Of a stretch of 64,000 bases of DNA, positions 20,243-31,853 are shown one piece after another. The stretch comes from Meloidogyne chitwoodi (lineage: Eukaryota; Nematoda; Chromadorea; Rhabditida; Meloidogynidae), in NCBI GenBank assembly GCA_015183035.1, contig JACZZP010000017.1, positions 1,116,001-1,180,000 of the forward strand, in the 5' to 3' direction. The first letter of the stretch is position 1; the number at the start of each line of letters is the position of its first letter. Below the pieces are notes generated by a model. That model saw only the letters and a program-made list of their open reading frames with translations, ran no database searches and was not told the origin of the DNA. A program made the position numbers and the translations under genes.

Positions 20243-22213
20243 TTAAGAAATCATTTAAAATTATTTATTTATAAGTTTTGTTTTTTTTATATAAATGATT
20301 AAGCTTTAAAATATAAAATAAATAAATTAAATGTTTTTTTTATGAACGTGAACAAATATTTATTTATTTAAAAAGTCATTTAAAAATGAAAAAATGACTA
20401 AATTTTGTGTGAATGACCGAAAATTGGGGTTGTGTCATCATTTTTATAATTTTTAAAATAAAATATAATATTTATATTTATTAAAATTAAAAATAAATTT
20501 GCCTGTTAATTTTTGTTATTTTCTTTAAATTTCTTAAGAAAATGAAACAATCCAAAGGAACCAAAAAATACTTTTCAAAAAAATTTTTAAAGAGCAAATG
20601 GTAAAAAGAACGAATTAAATAAATAAAAAATTAACTAAAAAAAAAGAAAAAGAAATGCTTCTTTTTTTATTTATTTTAGGAGTTCTCTTTTTAAATTATT
20701 TTTTTAAAAATAGGACAAAGGTCGATTATTAAATATTTACTAATAAATAAATAAAAAAATGACTAAAATATTTTTTTAAATAATATTAAAAAATAATATA
20801 TTTACTAATTTAAGAAATTTAAAAATTACAAAAATTAATAATTAATTAAAAATATAAAATTAATTTTCTTCTTAAAAAGTATAAAGAGTTTTTTAATTTA
20901 AAAAATTATTAAAAATATAAATTAATTAATTATTTTTAATAAAATATAAATAAATCTAAAAAAGTAAAGAAAAAAAGCTAAAAATTAATTTAAAAAAATA
21001 AATATAGTTTTTCTTTTTCCTTATTTTTTGCGCATTACACAAACAAAACAATTTGTTTTTGGGTTTTGTGTGAGATATAAGTATATATATGTATAATATA
21101 TACAAAGAGAGAAAAAGAAAGAGACTTGTTGACTTGATTTGATCTTTTTTTTAAAGAAAAACATAGCGATTAGTACATTCTTTTTTTGTTAAAAAATAAA
21201 AAATAAATTTATTTAAATAAATAAAATATTAAAAAATAAATTAAAGAAAAGTATTATTTTATTTAAAAAATTATTTAAATATATTTTACAAAAATATTAT
21301 TATATAAATATTCTCTCTTTTATTTTTAAAAAACAATTTTAAAAATATTAAATTTATTTACTTTTTATTAAATTCTAATCTTTTTCAAATATTTTTCTCA
21401 GTTCAATGAGAATATATTTTTATTAATTTTATTTTAATTTAATTTATCTCTCTTTAATAATAAAAACAGTTTTTATTTTAGTAAAAAGTTAGAAGTTTTG
21501 ACAAATTTTTTAAAATAATTTTAGTAACCTAGACAACCAAAATATTTTATTTTTTAAGTTTAATTAATTTTATTTTTTTATTTACAAAATTATTAAAATA
21601 ATTATTTTTATAAAAATTTCTATATTTATATAAATATTTGACAATTTACTTTTAAAAACAAAAAAAAACATTTATTAAATTATATTTTTATTTAAATATA
21701 TGAAAATAAAATAATTAAAAAAACATAGAAGACATACACTAATTATAAATAAATATAATTATATTTATATATGTATATCACATAATAAACCCTCTATTTA
21801 TATTTATTTAAATTTATCAAAAAATGTTATTAATTTATTTAAATAAAAAAAATTAAAAAATAAATATTTAAAATATTTATTTTTCTTTCAATATTTGTTT
21901 AGTTTTACTTTATTAATGATGACTAAAAATTCAATAAACATTTTTTATCAATAAATATACAATTTATTTATTTATACGTGGAAATATAATCAATAATAAA
22001 TTTATTTTTATTTTATTTTTCAAAAAAATTTAATTTATTTTTTTAATTTTAATTAAATAATTTTAAAAATAATTTGTTTAGTTAATATTTAATATTTTGG
22101 CTTTGTAATTAAACTAATAATCTAAAATAATAATTTAAATATTTCTTTTTTTTTCTTATTTTTTTATTAAATAATATAAAATAATTCTTTTAGAGAAAAA
22201 TTAAATTTAAAAA
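20243..22213. other. Long AT-rich divergent intergenic region
   Basis: About 2 kb of mostly A/T homopolymer runs between two divergent starts. The only islands of complexity are a TGCGCATTACACAAAC stretch near 21030-21075 with a partial inverted partner (gttttgtgtg) and an atatatatgtataatatat tract near 21080-21105. No coding exon or RNA gene recognised. Confidence 0.5.
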
Positions 22214-24110
22214 ATGGATTTTGTTCGTCAATTGCTTTGTACAGGAATTAAAGACCAAGAATGTAATATTACAGAAGAAGAGATACCTCGTGTTGGAGAA
22301 TTTTTTGAAAGTAATTAAATTAAATTAATTAAAAATAAAATAATTTTATAGGTATTGAATTAATTTATTTAATATCAATTTGTATTGCTTTAATTATGAC
22401 ATTAATTGTTTTTATTTTGGGAATTATTCATTGGATCTTTGTTTTAAAATTTATTAGTAATGAACAAATACGAACAGATTTATATTGGCTTGTATTTATG
22501 GGACCGGTTAATTTTTTATTTTTTTAACTAATTATATTTAATAAAATTAGAGTTTAATAATTTGTCTAATTTTTAATCTCTTTCATATTTTATTTTTTAG
22601 GTGACATTTCATCCAGTGTTCTCCTGACCGGCCTTTTCCCGGTCATAAAAATGACCTGACCGAAATTTTTGGTCAGGTCATTTTTATGACCGGGAAAAGG
22701 CCGGTCAGGAGAACACTGATTTAATCACAAAATTGTTTTAATTTAAATAATTTATTTTATAATATATTTTTTAAAGGTTATTTCAACATGTGGAGTTATT
22801 GGTTTAGTCATTCCACGTGCTGCAATATTTTTATATGCTATTGCACTCGTTTATTTTATGATTTGTATTTTTGTTTTAGTTTGCCTTATGTTAACGGTAT
22901 ATAATTATTTTTTAATTTTAATTTTTTAAATTTTAGTTAAATGGTTCAAGACAAATATTATGTGAAAAATTAATGTCAAAAGGAGTTAAAATTTCTCTTA
23001 GAGTTTGTCCTCTTGGTTGTTGTCTTGTTTGTCTTTCAAAAGTTGAACCAAATCAGTTTAATAATTTTTCTTAATTAAATTAAATTTAAAAATATTTTTT
23101 AAGGCTTAATTTTCGTAGAATTGAATGGCTAGTTTTTCAATCACCAATTGTAAGAATATTCCTTGAAGTTGTTAATATAATTGTTTTTATGGTTATTATG
23201 AAATATTTTAATTAATTAATAAATATTTTTTTTAAAAAAGGAAATTAATTCTCGTGCTAATCTTTTTACACAAATTTCAAATGTTATTGGGATGATTTCT
23301 CTTTTTATTGGTTCATATGGTTCTTATATGATTATTCCTGCTGGTTCTTCTTTACTTTCTGAATATCGGTTTATTTTTTTAAAAATAATAATATTATTTT
23401 TAAAAGTTTTTTACTTCTTTTTCGTTTGGTTGATTTATCACAACTTGCTTGGTCTGTCCAAAAAGTTCTTTTTGAATTTTTAGCATTTCCACGTTTTCAC
23501 ATATTTTCAACAAAAAGTGTTTTACCAGCATCTGCTAAAGCACAATGTAAAAAAATAATTATTTAATTAATTTTATTTAAAGTTTGTATTTCTTTTTTAC
23601 TTTGTTTGGAAATGCTTTTTGTAAGTTTATTGGCAACTTTTATGTTTAGACCTTCACAAACTTGGTTAATTATTTTAAATTTATTTAATTATTATTTTAT
23701 ATTTTTTAAGATTTAATAATTAAATTTAAAGGTTTTTTGACAAATTTCAACATCAAAATAATAATATATCAGTAATAATTGGAGGTAATAGAAGTTGTCG
23801 TATAGCAGATTCTTCTGTTAATGGATTGCCTTATAATAGAAATACAACAAATGAAGATTTAAGATTTGTTGAAAATGGATTAGAAAGAAGAGAAAATTTA
23901 CAAAAAATTGATTTTAATGAAAGCCTTCGTTTAGAACAAGTTTTTTTTAATTTAATTTAATTTTATTTTTTTAAGGTTCGTTTTAATGGAAGTGGAAATA
24001 CAATATTATCTACAGAAAATGAAGAAGAAAATGAAATAAAACAACATAATAATAATAAAAGTACTAGAAGAACAGAAAGTTTTAATTATATTTCTCGTTT
24101 AGAGAAGTAA
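22214..24110 (+). CDS. osta: Organic solute transporter subunit alpha (OST-alpha/TMEM184 family)
   Basis: Seven-helix transporter subunit of the OST-alpha/TMEM184 family, which moves bile-acid-like steroids in animals. The N-terminus MDFVRQLLCTGI precedes the first helix (LISICIALIMTLIVFILG). Family blocks are VISTCGVIGLVIPRAAIFLY, a Cys-rich loop CPLGCCLVCLSKVEPNQ (relatives have CCCLCLP), FQSPIVRIFLEVVN, GMISLFIGSYGSYMII, then FEFLAFPRFHIF. The tail is long, polar and Asn-rich, ending YISRLEK. C. elegans has several osta genes; I cannot say which this matches. Introns are short except about 22508-22777, which contains the MITE at 22614-22718. Confidence 0.85.
22614..22718. mobile_element. 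Palindromic hAT-like MITE, 105 bp, in an osta intron
   Basis: Two arms of about 48 bases are perfect inverted copies: left starts CAGTGTTCTCCTGACCGGCC, right ends GGCCGGTCAGGAGAACACTG. Only about nine bases separate them. Flanks ATTTCATC (22606-22613) and ATTTAATC (22719-22726) look like an 8-bp target duplication with one change. CAGTG ends and 8-bp duplication fit hAT. As RNA it would form a near-perfect hairpin. Confidence 0.85.
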
Positions 24111-24513
24111 TAAATGGAAATATGTAATTAATAAATAATTTATTTATTTTTTTCAATTAAATTGTGATCTCTCCTATCTTTTTATAATAATTTAAATTTA
24201 ATTCAATTATTTAAATTTATTTATTAATACTAATATATATATATAATAAATATATATATTTCTTTTTATTTAACTAATATTTGCGGGTATTTTTTAACTT
24301 TTCCTTTTTTTATATTTTCTCCCTTTTTTATGGGTTTACTTATATTAATTTAAACTTTTTTTTTAAAAAGTGAATAAATATTTAAATTATTTTTTAATAT
24401 TTTTTATAAATAAAAAAATATAATAATTTATTTTTTATACATATTTTTTAAATTTAAATGCGTTAAAAAAAAGAAACAATTATTTTGTTCATCAGTGATT
24501 TTTTCTTCCGAAA
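24111..24513. other. Convergent intergenic gap
   Basis: About 400 bases of AT-rich DNA between osta (+) and the ShK gene (-), with a short atatatatatataat tract near 24230-24245. No exon seen. Confidence 0.45.
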
Positions 24514-25519
24514 TTAAATTTTTTGTTTTCTTTCGCACAAACCACAAGCCCACATACATTCTTTTAACATATAAATCTATTTAATAAAATAAAAGAATTT
24601 AAATTTATTTTTTTTTCTACTGGATTTTTTGTACATTCTCCTTTATCAGCCCAAAATTTACAAGATTCTAATTCTTTATCAATTGTTAAACAATTTATTT
24701 CTAAAAATTAAAAATATTAATTTTTTTTAAAAAAAAACCTTTTAATTCATTATTTTTATCAATTTTTGATTCTATTTCATTTTTATTTTCAAATATTTTT
24801 GCCTCTGAAGGAACAGGCTTTTCTTTTATTTTTATTGTTTTTTCAACTTTATTAGTTGTTTCGCTATCAACCTTTAGAAAATAAAATAATTATTTATATT
24901 TTTAAAAAATTACCAATAATTGCCCAAATGGAAATAATTTTTCAATTAAATTAATTTTTGGAATTTCTTTAATTTTTAAATTATTTTGTTGATTAATAGC
25001 AGTAATTAAATTTTCAATACGAAAAATACCCAAAGCTATTTTCAATGCCATAGTTTCTTGAACAAAATTTAACATACATAAAGGAGGTACTAAAATATAT
25101 ATTTTTAAATAAATTTAAATAAATTAACCAGAAAAACATTTAGGCCATTCTTTTTCTGATTGAGACGGTCTTTTCCCACAAGCCAAATGAGGAAAATCTA
25201 AAGGATTTCCACATATTGTAGAACAATCAAAATTAACAGAATCTATTTCTTTTAAAAATAAAGGAGTATTATCTTCTTCTGTATTTTGTTGAATAGAACC
25301 TTTTGAAAAACTTTTTTTTTTTAAATTAAAAAAATTTTTATAAAATTAAAAAAAAATCTAACAAATATGAGAATTCTGTTCCATCCATTTATAAAAATTG
25401 GAAGGTTCATTATTTAAATTAATAATATTAGAAACTGTTCTATTATCATCGGAAATAATTATTCTCATTAAATTTAAAAAAAGATTAATTTGAAAAAGAA
25501 GAATAGCCGCAAATAACAT
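24514..25519 (-). CDS. Secreted ShK-domain protein
   Basis: Starts with a hydrophobic leader (MLFAAILLFQINLFLNLM), probably a signal peptide. The middle has a Cys-containing region (DCSTICGNPLDFPHLACG, then KEWPKCFSG and PPLCMLNF) and a Lys/Glu/Asn-rich linker. The C-terminal exon pair forms one complete six-Cys ShK domain: CLTIDKELESC, KFWADKGEC, TKNPIYMLKEC, MWACGLC, ending ERKQKI. All six cysteines have the standard spacing. ShK domains occur widely in nematode secreted enzymes, cuticle proteins and effectors, so the domain alone does not assign a role. Six exons, about 250 residues. The last intron (about 24572-24622) was placed by the in-frame completion of the domain. Confidence 0.8.
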
Positions 25520-25968
25520 TTTAAAAAATAATAATTTTAATAAATTAAATTCACATAGGTATATAAAAATAATTTTAAAATATATTAATATTTAATTTAT
25601 AATTCCCGAAATTTTTCAAAAAAAAAAATCACTTTACCCCTTTTAAAATAAAATTTTTAGTTTAAGATATTTATTAATTGGCCAAAATAAATAAATAAGA
25701 TAATCATCGTTTAAACACCTATTATCTATTTGATTGATGTTCTTACAAAAAAAAAAGAAAAAAAGACCTTATCAAAATCAAATAAAAAATTATAAGTTAA
25801 TTATCGGCGTGTCCCCTAGTCATCACCTTTTGTTTTTCTAAATGATTAAGCATTAGTATTGTTCGCGCAAATTTTCTTATGTTAGCTACGATGAGGAAAA
25901 AGGTGCGAAAATGTGGGAAATGAAAAAAGAGATGTAGACAAATTTAAAAAAAAAAGTATCATCTAAAA

Positions 25969-26705
25969 CAGTGTTGCCAGATGAAAAAATGAAAAATCCG
26001 CAAATTCATCGGAAAAAATCCTCATTTTGGGCAAAAATCCGCAAATTTATCGGAAAAAATCCTCATTTTTGGGCAAAAATCCGCAAATAATAAAAATGTT
26101 TTATTATAATTGAAATTTTTTATTAATGTTCATATTTTTCGCTATTAACAATGGATTTTAACAATTTATTATTGGAAATAATCATCTTGTAAAATTCTGT
26201 GCAGGAAAAATCATAATTAATCTTCACTTGGGTTAGTGATTTGACGCACCGCATTCGAAAAATTGCTCCACCCCAGAAGATCGAAACCCAAAAAGATCGT
26301 TCAACCAATTACGGTCAAATATCTTGCAACTAGTTGGTAATGCACAAACTTGGATCTATTGGGAGTGTTTTATTACTTTTCCGTTTAAGTAATTGGTCCA
26401 ATTGGTTGAATCATTTGGGTTGACACCGAAAAATTTTGGAGATCTAATGTACTCTAGTTAACCAAAATTTACGTTTCAGCGCCGCAGGCGAAAAATTTTG
26501 GAAATTTTTGTAGTCTAGTTGCCAAAATTTACCCAAAAATAGCAATTTTTAATTAAATTTCTGAAAAAAACATCAAAAATATCCAAAAATATCAAAAATC
26601 CTCAAAAAACACCAAAAATCCGCAAATCCTCATTTTCAAAAAAAATCCTCTTCAACTTCTTAAAATCCTCAAAATGAGGATAAATCCTCAGATCTGGCAA
26701 CTCTG
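25969..26705. mobile_element. Non-autonomous hAT-like element, 737 bp, with perfect 8-bp target duplication
   Basis: Left end CAGTGTTGCCAGAT (25969-25982) and right end ATCTGGCAACTCTG (26692-26705) are inverted with one mismatch. The direct repeat ATCTAAAA flanks both sides (25961-25968 and 26706-26713). Subterminal regions repeat aaaatccgcaaat and aatcctcattttgggcaaaa in several copies. The centre (about 26220-26435) carries a second, unrelated inverted-repeat segment, suggesting a nested insertion. No transposase frame found. Confidence 0.9.
26222..26435. repeat. Nested repeat related to the 59619-59854 element
   Basis: Contains agatcgaaacccaaaaagat, ggtcaaat, acaaacttggatct and a tail catttgggttgacac. 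The same words occur at 59605-59790 (gatcgaaacccaaaagatcg, ggtcaacccaaatgatcg, aagtttg with ggtcca). It lies wholly inside the hAT-like element, so it probably inserted there. Confidence 0.55.
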
Positions 26706-27050
26706 ATCTAAAATTTGGCAAAATCAATTTCTTAAAAAAATATTTGATGAGAAAACAAATAATCTGGGGCTGACAAACATTAAATAAATTACTACTTTTT
26801 CTATTCATTATTTCTGTAATTTATCAAAAATTATTCCACTCAAACTCCATTTGAAAATAAAAAGTTTTATAAAAAATGTCTTTACAATTTATTTAAACAA
26901 AAATTTTGAAAAAAAGACATTTTAAATGGAAATCCATGAAATAATTATTTTATGCCTCTGTCATCCGCATTTTTGAATCATCAACTCTTGTGCGGACTTA
27001 AAAATTTAATAAGCAATTTAAAAAAGGTAAAAAATTACTACGTCACTTGA

Positions 27051-29597
27051 CTAAGTATTTTGGTGCATATTTTTGTTCCAATTTTTATTCCAATAAATAT
27101 TGTGTGGCTTTTGATGGTCTTTTCGATTTCCACCTCCTCCACTAGCAAAACCACCTTGTCTACTAACACTTCCAGGACCATCTCCATCAGAAACTCCACT
27201 AGAACGAACTGAAGGTGTATATCCACTTCCGCTAACCATAGGCTTGCCTTAAATTAAATAATTAACTTTATTTGAAACATTCTAATGTAGAAAGAAAATA
27301 AGTGCTAAATTTTTTTTCAACATTAAAAGCGACAAAAAATAATAATTTGTTACCTTATTGGGACAAAACTCTTAAGATTATATTCAAAATTACCTCCACT
27401 GCTAATAAAATTTCCTCCACCAACCCCGCTACTAGAATAACGTTGATGACGTGGAAAGTCATTTCTTGGCCCAAAATTCTTATTAAATCCAGCGCCACGA
27501 AAGTTTTGCTGTTGATGATTATCACTCTTTCGGTAATTATTTTGTGAAACAACAATAGTATTACCATCAACGCTTGTTTTTAATGCGGGATGGAATGCTC
27601 GCTGTTCAAAAATTTCAGCAAATGCAATAGATTCATCACGTTCACGCTTGACTGGAATTTAAGAAGCTTTAAAAAATGACAAAAAAACAAACTTCTAGGA
27701 CAATAATTCCATATGTGTCCAGTATTCCCACATTCTGGACATATAACTGGAGTGTTTGTATTCTGCATGTGCGTTCGAACATCTTGTGACTGATGCTTAT
27801 AATTAGGAGGCTGTTGATTGTATTTGTAGAAGGAACCACGTGAAATTGTACTGCCACCGTTTTTATTCGAAAAAGATGGATGACGATCTGAAAATTTAAT
27901 ATAAAAATAATAAATTCAATAAAACTCACTCTGCGGTCTTTTACTATAATCATCTCCAACGTTAATTTCTTCCGTCTTAACAGTATCATTTTCGGTAGTT
28001 TCTATAAGTTTAGCATCGCTTGTTGGTGTAGGCGGAGTTAGACGTTGAAGTCGAGGCGACGGATTAGAAAAAACAGCAGATTGTCTTCCACTTTGATTCC
28101 CATCCCGTGGTTGTTCACCAGCAGTGGCTTCTGTAGATCCCGGCGCCTGGATGCTGCATGGACGTTTTCCTATATTTAAAAGGGATATTAAAAATAATTT
28201 TTTGATCAAAAAACCTTTTAAACACGCTTGTTGCTGGAACTGCGGTGATTGATGGTGTGGAGGAGCAGATTGCGGCGGAGGCTGCTGATTTAATTGCGGA
28301 GGTGGAACATGCGGCATATTAGGCTGTTGAATTAATTGTTGATGCATCAGCGATGAAGCGGTAGAAGTATGCTGAAGAGATGGCATTGATGGCTGTTGTT
28401 GGAATTGTCGATCAACTAACGATGACATCGCATCAAAATGGCCTGGTGGTGGCGCAGTTGCATTAGGAAATGTCTGCGGAAGCATAAAGAACTGATGATG
28501 CTAAATAGACAACGAATATAAAAAATCAATTGAACTATTCTAATGTATGCTTAATTCATATTGAAAGAGCTAGAAGATAAAAACAAACCCCAAATGGTTG
28601 CTGACCAAGCCCAGGGTTTACTGCAGTTGGAACTGCTTGCTGTTGCTGTGGTTGAAAACTACGCAAATGTTGATGAATAGTAGGATGAAATCCATTAATG
28701 TGAGCACCGTTAGCATCAGTGCCTCCCTGGCCGCCACTCCCTCCACCATTTGAAAATGGTCGAATGTATTGGCCCGTAGAACCAGGCGGGACTGCACCTG
28801 TTTGTGGCTGATACTGCTGTGCCTTTTAAGTTTTTAATTTACAAAAAATATTTTAAATTCACTAACATGGATAGGAAAATGCTGCGGAGGAGGTTGATAA
28901 GGATTGGTACAAATGGATGTTGGTGGCATTATCTGTTGAATTAAATGCTGGTGCATCAGCGGTGGAGCGGTAGAAGTGTGCTGAAGAGGTGGAATTGATG
29001 GCTGTTGGAATTGGCGATCACCTAACGGTGGCATCGCATCAAAATGACCTGGTGGTGGTGCCGCAGCATTAGGAAATGCTTGCGCAAGCATAAAGACATG
29101 CTAAAAACGTTGAGTATATTAAAGAATATGTTCTCTAATGCAAGCATGCTTAATTTCTTATTAGATGGACCATACATAAATTGTGAAATAAATGGTTATA
29201 AGATTGTGCCCTCGATAATAATAGAAGAAACAAGATAAAACCAAACCCCAAATGGTTGCTGACCAATCCCAGGGTTTATTGCATTGGGAGCTGTTGGCTG
29301 TTGCTGTGGCTGATAATTACGCAACTGTTGATGAGGCGGATGAAATCCATTAATATGAGAAACATTAGCATCGGTGCTTCCTGGTCCGCTACCACCTCCA
29401 CCACCATTTGAAAACGTTCGCATGTATTGAGGCGTAGAACCCGGCGGGACTGAACCTGTTTGCGGTTGAAACTGCTGCGCCTGTTTTAAGTTTTAAATAA
29501 ACAAAACTTTAAATATTTTAAATTAACCAACATGAATAGAAAAGTGCGCTGGGGGAGGTTGATTTGGATTGGTACAAATAGATGTTGGTGGAAGCAT
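27051..29597 (-). CDS. Gln/Pro-rich CCHC zinc-knuckle protein with duplicated exons
   Basis: The start MLPPTSICTNP lies 12 bases behind a strong ttctttttag acceptor, suggesting a trans-spliced 5' end. Long disordered Gln/Pro/Gly-rich exons follow. One CCHC knuckle is present (near 27740): CPECGNTGHIWNYC, fitting CX2CX4HX4C, usual for single-stranded RNA or DNA binding. The C-terminus is Gly/Arg/Asn-rich (NFRGAGFNKNFGPRND, GGGNRKDHQ), resembling RNA-binding low-complexity tails. The exon with AQQFQPQTGSVPPGS is repeated as AQQYQPQTGAVPPGS, and the exon with FMLAQAFPNAAAPPPG as FMLPQTFPNATAPPPG, showing tandem intragenic duplication. About nine exons; the last one is read in the frame ending NMHQNT. 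No orthologue recognised. Confidence 0.75.
28216..29481 (-). repeat. Intragenic tandem exon duplication, period about 600-655 bp
   Basis: The exon at about 29481-29250 matches the exon at about 28826-28590 (both run from QPQTG to GQQPFG with matching HINGFHP). The exon at 29098-28861 matches the one at 28499-28216 in its first two thirds (PPPGHFDAM, DRQFQQ, LQHTSTA, LMHQ). The 3' part of the 29098 exon instead matches the first coding exon at 29597 (PPTSICTNP, QPPP, HF). This pattern fits one unequal duplication with its junction inside an exon. Confidence 0.75.
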
Positions 29598-30233
29598 ATT
29601 AAACGTCTAAAAAGAATAAAAACAATTGAATCGTTAAGCAAATAATTGAACAATTAAAATTCAAATGAACTCCTCTCACTTAAATTTTTATCATCGCTGA
29701 CTCTCATACATATACATAGATCAAGATAAAGTAAAATGACAATCTAATATTTTTCTAATGTCAAAAGAAACTTCCAAGAAAGTACAACCAAAAAACAACA
29801 TTATAAAAAATACAAAAAATATTTGAGAAGTTCTTATTTTGAGGAGCAAGACATTTAGACACTTCCGTTTGGGAACGAGACACTTTGGCGCCGCTTAAAA
29901 TTTTTACCTATTTACAAGAATGTAAAAAACGAAGAATGAATGTAAACAACTTTCGTAGCAGACAATTGGAACAAGAGATATTTGAATAATATCCAGAATC
30001 TTTAAAGTAATATTAAAACAACTCACGTTCCATGCAAAAATATATCGCGCTTTGGAGTCAAAACGTCGTTAATTTAAATCAAAAGGAAAAATGCCAAGAG
30101 TATAAAAATTTTTTCGACGTTTCAGTCTCCGTTTTATAAATTTTTTAGAATTTTATTTATAAATATTTAATAATTGCCAATTTTATATATTCTAATAGGG
30201 CTTAAATTTATTTTTCCCAACAATAATAAAGAA
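29598..30233. other. Divergent promoter region, zinc-knuckle gene and rps-2
   Basis: About 630 bases between two starts that point apart. It contains TGGCGCCGCTTAAAATTTTT near 29886, similar to the GCGCCGC word of the mobile elements. The tract ttttatatattctaatag just before 30200 is a candidate acceptor for rps-2. No exon seen. Confidence 0.45.
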
Positions 30234-31514
<1,281 letters not shown>

Positions 31515-31853
31515 ATGAAATTAAATTTAAAGGGAAAATGATTTCCTAATTAAAACTGTTTCAAATTGTTAAGAATATTATTTGATTATAAAATTATGTT
31601 ATTAAATGTCTGATTTGTTAATGTTATTTTAAAAAAATTTGAAGTTGGGATTTGAATTTGTAAAAAAAGTCTGGTGCTTTCGGTAAATATATTAGGTAAT
31701 TTATATAATAAATATATTATTGAAGTGTTTAAATGTTTTATTCAATTTATAAAATATTTTAAAAATTATTTTAAATTTCATTTTGAACTCTTCTCAATTC
31801 ATTCATCATTGATTTAAGTCTTAAATTATTATTATTAATTTTTTATCTTAAAA
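31515..31853. other. Convergent intergenic gap
   Basis: AT-rich 3' spacer between rps-2 (+) and the FHA gene (-). AATAAA-type signals occur near 31700. Nothing else seen. Confidence 0.45.

Larger units (their letters stand above)
25520..27050. other. Intergenic region with a 737-bp hAT-like element
   Basis: Between the start of the ShK gene and the stop of the zinc-knuckle gene, both minus. About half is the element at 25969-26705. The remainder is AT-rich without exons. The part around 25800-25920 is slightly GC-richer and could be the ShK gene promoter. Confidence 0.5.

Noticed and set aside
22601..22613. gtgacatttcatc after a tttttag considered as an osta exon
   Set aside because: Skipping it gives the conserved GP-VISTCG junction; the segment is better explained as intron DNA carrying the target site of the MITE.
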